64,000 nucleotides of DNA. It comes from Dehalogenimonas formicexedens. GTDB taxonomy: Bacteria > Chloroflexota > Dehalococcoidia > Dehalococcoidales > Dehalococcoidaceae. The position numbers and the translations under genes are program-made. The DNA is taken from the NCBI RefSeq assembly GCF_001953175.1, contig NZ_CP018258.1, positions 400,210 to 464,209 of the forward strand, read 5' to 3'. The stretch's first letter is position 1; each line of letters begins with the position of its first letter. Of this stretch, positions 59,768 to 64,000 are shown piece by piece. The notes beneath the pieces are model-generated. The model was given only the letters and a program-made list of their open reading frames with translations. It had not been told where the DNA came from and did not search any database.

Positions 59768-61374
59768 ATTCAGTTGTTATTCCAACCGAGACCGTTGAAT
59801 CCCTTTCTAAGCGGATGTCCTCCGAAAATGTCGTTGAAAATAGCGCCAAGCGAGGTTGTTCCGGGTGCCTTCTTTCTGGCGATCGATGCTCAAACCGAAC
59901 GACAAAAATGGACGCCCAAGCGATTCTTGATGCCATGCCTGCTTATGCCCTTTTGATAGACAGCACCCACCACATCGTCGGCGCCAACAAGGCATTTTAT
60001 CAAGCCATGAATCTTGACCTGCCTGACGTTATCGGGGCTTATTGTCCCAAGCTGGTTCACGGGCTCAACCATCCATTTCATGGCTGCCCCCTTGAAGAGG
60101 CGGTTGCGATGGGAGGACTTGAGTCAGTCGAACGCGAGCTCTTCGACCCAGCAAGAAGGCACTGGATAAAAACAGCGGTCTATCCGACTGGCCAATTTAC
60201 CGAAGACGGACATCCAATCTTTCTACACACAGCGGAAGACATCACTGCCCAAAAACTCACCGCCAAACGCCTCACCAAGGAACAAAAGCTGCAACACGCG
60301 ATTTCCGAAATCCTGCGGTTGTCTCTAAAGGACATCTCCTTGGACGACATTCTTAAGAAAGCTCTCAACATTATTCTAGCCGCCCCTCAGATCGGATTGG
60401 AAAAGAAAGGGTGTATCTTCCTGGTGGAGGACGACCGTGAAACGCTGGTGATGAAGGTTCAAGTCGGGTTAGAGGAACCTGTAAAACAGTCGTGCGCCAG
60501 GGTGGGTTTTGGCACTTGCTTATGTGGGCAGGCAGCCCTAACTCAATCGATTCAGTATTCGACTACGCTCGATGAGCGCCACAGTATTACCTACCCCGGA
60601 ATTAGTGATCACGGTCACACCTGCCTGCCGCTTGTCTCTGGCGGCCGGACATTGGGTGTGATCAATACCTATCTTAAAAAAGGGCGACGAAGAGATTCTG
60701 AGGGGAAGAAGTTCCTGATTACCGCAGCTAATGTGTTATCAGGGGTGTTGGTCCGCAGGCAGGCGGAGATGGAGTTAAAAGCCAGCATCGGCAGGTTGCA
60801 GAGAACGTTCAAGCAAACAATCCTCACTATTTCGAAGATCAGCGAGGAGATCGATCAGTACACCGCCGGGCATCAAAAACGCGTCGCCCAAATGGCGCGG
60901 GCTATTGCCCAGGAGATGGGCTTAGATCCCGACCGGGTAGAGGGTATCGAGGTAGCCGGGTTAGTCCATGACATTGGTAAAGTGGCGGTGCCGGCGAGCA
61001 TCCTCAGCAAGCCTGGGCGTCTGAATGAGTTTGAGATGGGTCTCGTTCGAACCCATTCGGAAACCGGTTATGACATTCTCAAGGAAGTCGATTTCCCCTG
61101 GCCAATCGCCCAAATCGTTCGGCAACATCACGAACGATTGAACAACTCTGGTTATCCTGACAAGATACCCGGTGAATCCATGCTCATGGAAGCCAAAATC
61201 CTGGCCGTCGCCGATGTTTTTGAAGCCATGTCATCTCATCGACCTTACAGGCCAGGCTTAGGTGTAAGCGCGGCATTAAATGAACTTCTGCAGAAGAAAG
61301 GAACCTTCTTCGACTCAGAGGTCGTTGATACGTGTCTCAAGCTTGTTGTTGAGAAAGGGTTTAAGTTCAATTAG
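59764..61374 (+). CDS. PAS-GAF-HD-GYP cyclic-di-GMP phosphodiesterase
   Basis: 536 residues from GTG 59764. N-terminal Cys cluster (CSGCLLSGDRC), PAS with Cys motif YCPKLVHGLNHPFHGCPL, GAF with CARVGFGTCLCGQ, then HD-GYP: GLVHDIGKVAVPASIL, HSETGYDIL, RQHHERLNNSGYPD. HHExxNxxGYP is close to consensus. Predicted to hydrolyse cyclic di-GMP. Coupled to the MerR-like gene. Confidence 0.92.
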   Translation: MNSVVIPTETVESLSKRMSSENVVENSAKRGCSGCLLSGDRCSNRTTKMDAQAILDAMPAYALLIDSTHHIVGANKAFYQAMNLDLPDVIGAYCPKLVHGLNHPFHGCPLEEAVAMGGLESVERELFDPARRHWIKTAVYPTGQFTEDGHPIFLHTAEDITAQKLTAKRLTKEQKLQHAISEILRLSLKDISLDDILKKALNIILAAPQIGLEKKGCIFLVEDDRETLVMKVQVGLEEPVKQSCARVGFGTCLCGQAALTQSIQYSTTLDERHSITYPGISDHGHTCLPLVSGGRTLGVINTYLKKGRRRDSEGKKFLITAANVLSGVLVRRQAEMELKASIGRLQRTFKQTILTISKISEEIDQYTAGHQKRVAQMARAIAQEMGLDPDRVEGIEVAGLVHDIGKVAVPASILSKPGRLNEFEMGLVRTHSETGYDILKEVDFPWPIAQIVRQHHERLNNSGYPDKIPGESMLMEAKILAVADVFEAMSSHRPYRPGLGVSAALNELLQKKGTFFDSEVVDTCLKLVVEKGFKFN

Positions 61375-61421
61375 ATTTGCGTTGATTCCTCCCAACCGAG
61401 AATTCAGAAGGACAATAAAAC

Positions 61422-61868
61422 GTGAATAAACAACCTGCCAAAACCGATTATTCTCCGGTAATCGACCTTCTCAACCAGGTCCTTACCCTTGAGTACTCCA
61501 TCATTATTCACTTCCCCCGGATTTCGGGGGTGTTCAAGGACCGAGACATCAGGGATAAGGCGTTGTATTTATCCTCTGCTTCAGTGAAACATGCCGGGGT
61601 TGTCTCTGAAGCTATCGAATCCCTGGGTGGTAAAGCTGAATGGAACTTCGAACCCTTCCCTGACGATGGGAATTTGGTGAGGATGTTCGAGGAACAGGTC
61701 GATAAAGAAAAACTCGCGCATCGGTTGCATATGGAATGCGTCAAACTCTTGCCGGAGGGACTGAAACCAAAATTCAGGCAGATTGCCGCTGAGGAAGAAT
61801 GGCATGAGAAGATTGCTAGCGAGGTCCTGCAATACCTAAGGGCTCGGTCTGAAACGATTTCGGGCTGA
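61422..61868 (+). CDS. Ferritin-like domain protein
   Basis: 148 residues from GTG 61422 (AGAAGGA upstream). Four-helix bundle with metal-type Glu/His: LTLEYSIIIHFP, VKHAGVVSEAIESLGG, and AEEEWHEKIASEVLQYL. Like bacterioferritin/rubrerythrin relatives, possibly iron storage or peroxide removal. Some iron ligands differ from classical Bfr. Confidence 0.75.
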   Translation: MNKQPAKTDYSPVIDLLNQVLTLEYSIIIHFPRISGVFKDRDIRDKALYLSSASVKHAGVVSEAIESLGGKAEWNFEPFPDDGNLVRMFEEQVDKEKLAHRLHMECVKLLPEGLKPKFRQIAAEEEWHEKIASEVLQYLRARSETISG

Positions 61869-61892
61869 AGACGGCGCCCGCCTTTTTTAGGG
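61859..61892 (+). terminator. Terminator after ferritin-like gene
   Basis: CGGGC - GCCCG stem, then CCTTTTTT. Also lies at the convergent end of the minus-strand operon. Confidence 0.6.
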
Positions 61893-62261
61893 CGTGGCTG
61901 ATTTGTTTAGGAAAGAAGTTTCCCCCCCAAGCATAGCTTCAAATCTGATTCTGGGGATCAACCATCTCCGACCAAATCTTATACTCGGGATTTGTTTGGT
62001 ATAGACCAGTTCGTAAGCTTTTCCTTTGCTAATTCCTAAACGCTCGGCTACTTCAGGCACTGAAAGCGTCAATTTCTCCGGTGTTGACTGGCTCGGAGTG
62101 TTTTGATCTTGGTTGGGGACAGAGTAGCAGGTCGTCTTTAATTCAATGGCAATTTCCCGCGCGATCATCCTCGCCAGAATCTTAAGCCCTTCACCAAGAT
62201 GTTTGGCTGCCTCCGTAGCTTCATCCAAGCCACTGGGACGGTTGGGTTTAAAATGGTCCAA
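61887..62261 (-). CDS. Helix-turn-helix (excisionase-type) protein
   Basis: 124 residues. N-terminal helical part (AAKHLGEGLKILARMIAREI), then LTLSVPEVAERLGISKGKAY and IRFGRRWLIPRIRFEAML, a MerR/HTH_17 DNA-binding domain. Last gene of a four-gene minus-strand unit. Confidence 0.8.
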   Translation of the reverse strand: MDHFKPNRPSGLDEATEAAKHLGEGLKILARMIAREIAIELKTTCYSVPNQDQNTPSQSTPEKLTLSVPEVAERLGISKGKAYELVYTKQIPSIRFGRRWLIPRIRFEAMLGGETSFLNKSATP

Positions 62262-62273
62262 GGGGTATCCTCT

Positions 62274-62768
62274 CTATGTTAGTTCGCTGCGTAATAAGGC
62301 GGCGATTTCTTCGTCAGCCCACTTGTAGAACGACGCGACAATTGGGGCTAGCTGTAAAACCACCATCGCCACTTCCCAGCATTTATTCTCATCCGGGGTC
62401 CAATCATCCACTGAAGTCTGGAGGTCGAACGCGGTGAGTAATTCAGGGAGGGCGGAGGGCCGATAGAACATCGCAAACGGATTCTGCCAATATTCTCTGA
62501 GGTAATCGCTGTCTGGCTCGAGGGCCGTAAGCTTCTCTTTGTAAAACCATTGCCAAAGATCAAGAAATCGCTCTTCGTGACTAGTGAGCCATTCACGGAG
62601 GAGTTCGTAAGTGGCGGCGTTACTCGCTGAAAAAGGTATCTTATTCTCGGAGGGGCTTTTGTCCCTACGCAGAACGTCGAATAATAGGTCCCCGAGCTGG
62701 AACCACCGGTCTCCCCATTCGCTTACGAATTCACCACAACTCAGTTTGGCCTCATCATTATTATCCAT
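62274..62768 (-). CDS. Hypothetical helical protein
   Basis: 164 residues, acidic and Trp-rich (EFVSEWGDRWFQLGDLLFD, WQWFYKEKLTAL). No family recognised; a TorD-like chaperone was considered but the motif is missing. One base from the upstream gene. Confidence 0.6.
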   Translation of the reverse strand: MDNNDEAKLSCGEFVSEWGDRWFQLGDLLFDVLRRDKSPSENKIPFSASNAATYELLREWLTSHEERFLDLWQWFYKEKLTALEPDSDYLREYWQNPFAMFYRPSALPELLTAFDLQTSVDDWTPDENKCWEVAMVVLQLAPIVASFYKWADEEIAALLRSELT

Positions 62769-62769
62769 A

Positions 62770-63060
62770 TCAGATCGATTCCTCCGATTGCTGTTTCAAA
62801 GAGCGGTCGATCATTGACAGGAGCGCCAAAAAGCTGAAGTGCAACTCTCGGGACAGTTTTTGGTGAAACTCCGGAAACTCCGATTCCAGATCGGGAGCCG
62901 CTGCTTGAAAGACATTATCTTCAAACGCCAGGATAGTGTTTGCCAGCACTTCGTTTGATTGGTTAAGCCGCGTAAATTCAAAATCGAGGGTGGCACGGTC
63001 GAGTTCGAGCATTGTGAGGACAGAGTCTGCTAGTTCAACTTTAGGAATACACTCAAACAC
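62770..63060 (-). CDS. Hypothetical protein
   Basis: 96 residues from GTG 63060, which has GGAGG six bases before it; a longer frame to 63099 is open. Helical (SRELHFSFLALLSMIDRSL). Overlaps the phosphatase stop. No family recognised. Confidence 0.6.
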   Translation of the reverse strand: MFECIPKVELADSVLTMLELDRATLDFEFTRLNQSNEVLANTILAFEDNVFQAAAPDLESEFPEFHQKLSRELHFSFLALLSMIDRSLKQQSEESI

Positions 63061-63550
63061 TAGCCACCTCCGTGGTGAGCCGCCCCTTTTCGATGTCATT
63101 CAACCGACTGGCAATCAGTTTAGTCATATCATCCAATTGCTTGGCGCACCGCTGGTAATCTGCATCGGTGCCGCCAATCGGATCCGGCACCTGGTCGCCG
63201 GAACCGACGAATTCGCCGATGGTGAACACCTTATAGGCCTCCTCTGGGGCAGAGCGTTTTATAGTATGAGACCTGCCGATATCTGTCGTAAGCACTAGGT
63301 CAGCCCATTCCAGCAACCGGTGATTTAAAGCTTGAGACTTGTGATTTCTCAGACTAAGCGGACGGCCAGAATTGCTCTTGTATCTAGCGATCGCCTTGAC
63401 CGACCCGGGGCTGGCTGGGCAGCCGTCCTCGGCACCGGTACCGCACGACTGTACTTCGTCCTGCCGGCTGCCCATGTTGGCTTTGTACAGCGCCTCGGCC
63501 ATTGGGCTGCGGCACATATTGGCGTAGCAGACAAAAAGGATTTTCTTCAA
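63053..63550 (-). CDS. Low-molecular-weight protein tyrosine phosphatase family
   Basis: About 165 residues from TTG 63550; a GTG at 63583 is also possible. P-loop VCYANMCRSPMAEA with C-x5-R, general acid in DPIGGTDADY. Removes phosphate from tyrosine, or acts as arsenate reductase-like enzyme. First gene of the four-gene unit. Confidence 0.85.
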   Translation of the reverse strand: MKKILFVCYANMCRSPMAEALYKANMGSRQDEVQSCGTGAEDGCPASPGSVKAIARYKSNSGRPLSLRNHKSQALNHRLLEWADLVLTTDIGRSHTIKRSAPEEAYKVFTIGEFVGSGDQVPDPIGGTDADYQRCAKQLDDMTKLIASRLNDIEKGRLTTEVASV

Positions 63551-63655
63551 GGACTTCCCACCTCGCTGATAAGAATCGGACACAAGCTATTTCATACACA
63601 GAGTCGCTAATCCGTCAATTTTTGATTGAAATAACGACAGTCCCAAGAGCTATCC

Positions 63656-64000
63656 CTACTTGGCGCCTTGCCACTGGTAAGGCAGGGTTTCACCCCGGTT
63701 CAGTTTGGCGATTTCCGCTTCTAGACGAAGCCCATTGGCGCCGGGAAGCAAGCGGCCGTCAGGGTAAACCGTCCAGTCAGCTTCCTGCCAGGGGACGCAC
63801 ACGAACCTGTATTGCCACCCAATATTCACCCTGCCTTGCTGAGAGTTGCCGGAAATGTCGTACCAGTTGAGGCCATTCCAATAGGTGGAAACGTAGTTCA
63901 TGGCGGATGGGGAGGTAGCCAGCGAAACAAGCCGGGCGTATATGAACTGCGTCCCCTTAAAAGAATAAAAAATCTGCCAGTCGGTGGCGATGTTTGAAGG
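63656..64000 (-). CDS. Hypothetical protein (partial, runs off right edge)
   Basis: The visible 114 residues (from ...IATDWQIFYSFKGTQFIYA to the stop) are rich in Trp and Tyr (YWNGLNWYDISGN, NIGWQYRFVCVPWQEADWT) and look like a beta-rich domain. The N-terminus is outside. No family recognised. Confidence 0.55.
   Translation of the reverse strand, partial: PSNIATDWQIFYSFKGTQFIYARLVSLATSPSAMNYVSTYWNGLNWYDISGNSQQGRVNIGWQYRFVCVPWQEADWTVYPDGRLLPGANGLRLEAEIAKLNRGETLPYQWQGAK

Overview
The window looks like a chromosomal segment from a strictly anaerobic bacterium of the Dehalococcoidia type (Chloroflexota), most like Dehalogenimonas. This is inferred from gene content and style: membrane pyrophosphatase, PAS-rich two-component genes with cysteine-bearing PAS domains, a 2[4Fe-4S] ferredoxin, cobamide salvage genes and dispersed intergenic palindromes. 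No rRNA or taxonomic marker is present, and no reductive dehalogenase gene was found.

Left half (1-34 kb) is mostly housekeeping. On the minus strand trpE-trpG are led by a tryptophan-specifier T-box. Next is a SAM methyltransferase gene cut by an 1828-bp IS6-like element with a perfect 8-bp target duplication and two passenger membrane-protein genes. A near-consensus promoter and a cobalamin riboswitch then lead a seven-gene plus-strand operon: cobS, cobT, a methyltransferase, two B12-type radical-SAM enzymes and two ThiC paralogues. This matches the gene set of the anaerobic bza pathway to 5,6-dimethylbenzimidazole, the lower ligand of vitamin B12, plus the genes that attach it. After it come a lipoprotein, a PIG-L deacetylase, a biotin carboxylase, small membrane proteins, a Met/Gly-rich exported protein with a two-component system, and a metallophosphoesterase. 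A phage-like patch follows (terminase large subunit and two terminase-small-like genes with matching promoters) enclosing a Fic protein and a DUF2075 helicase. Then come hppA, rsmD-coaD and a ferredoxin.

At 34.2 kb there is a tRNA-Ala(CGC). A large serine recombinase gene abuts its 3' end and reads through the tRNA in antisense, which marks one end of an integrated element; the other end was not seen. From there to the right edge the window is accessory: a tyrosine recombinase with a built-in zinc ribbon, a scrapyard of gene fragments (PadR, arylsulfotransferase-like, 3'-truncated metX), an Rrf2-metY-metX' sulfur module, a decayed copper ATPase, a single-chain restriction-modification enzyme, a HEPN plus nuclease-STAND NTPase pair that looks like an antiviral system, a giant PAS/GAF hybrid kinase with its response regulator, an HD-GYP protein, a ferritin-like protein and a small operon with a low-molecular-weight phosphatase.

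The two most interesting loci are the riboswitch-led cobamide lower-ligand operon (4.86-14.23 kb) and the HEPN/STAND NTPase defence locus (50.0-54.8 kb).
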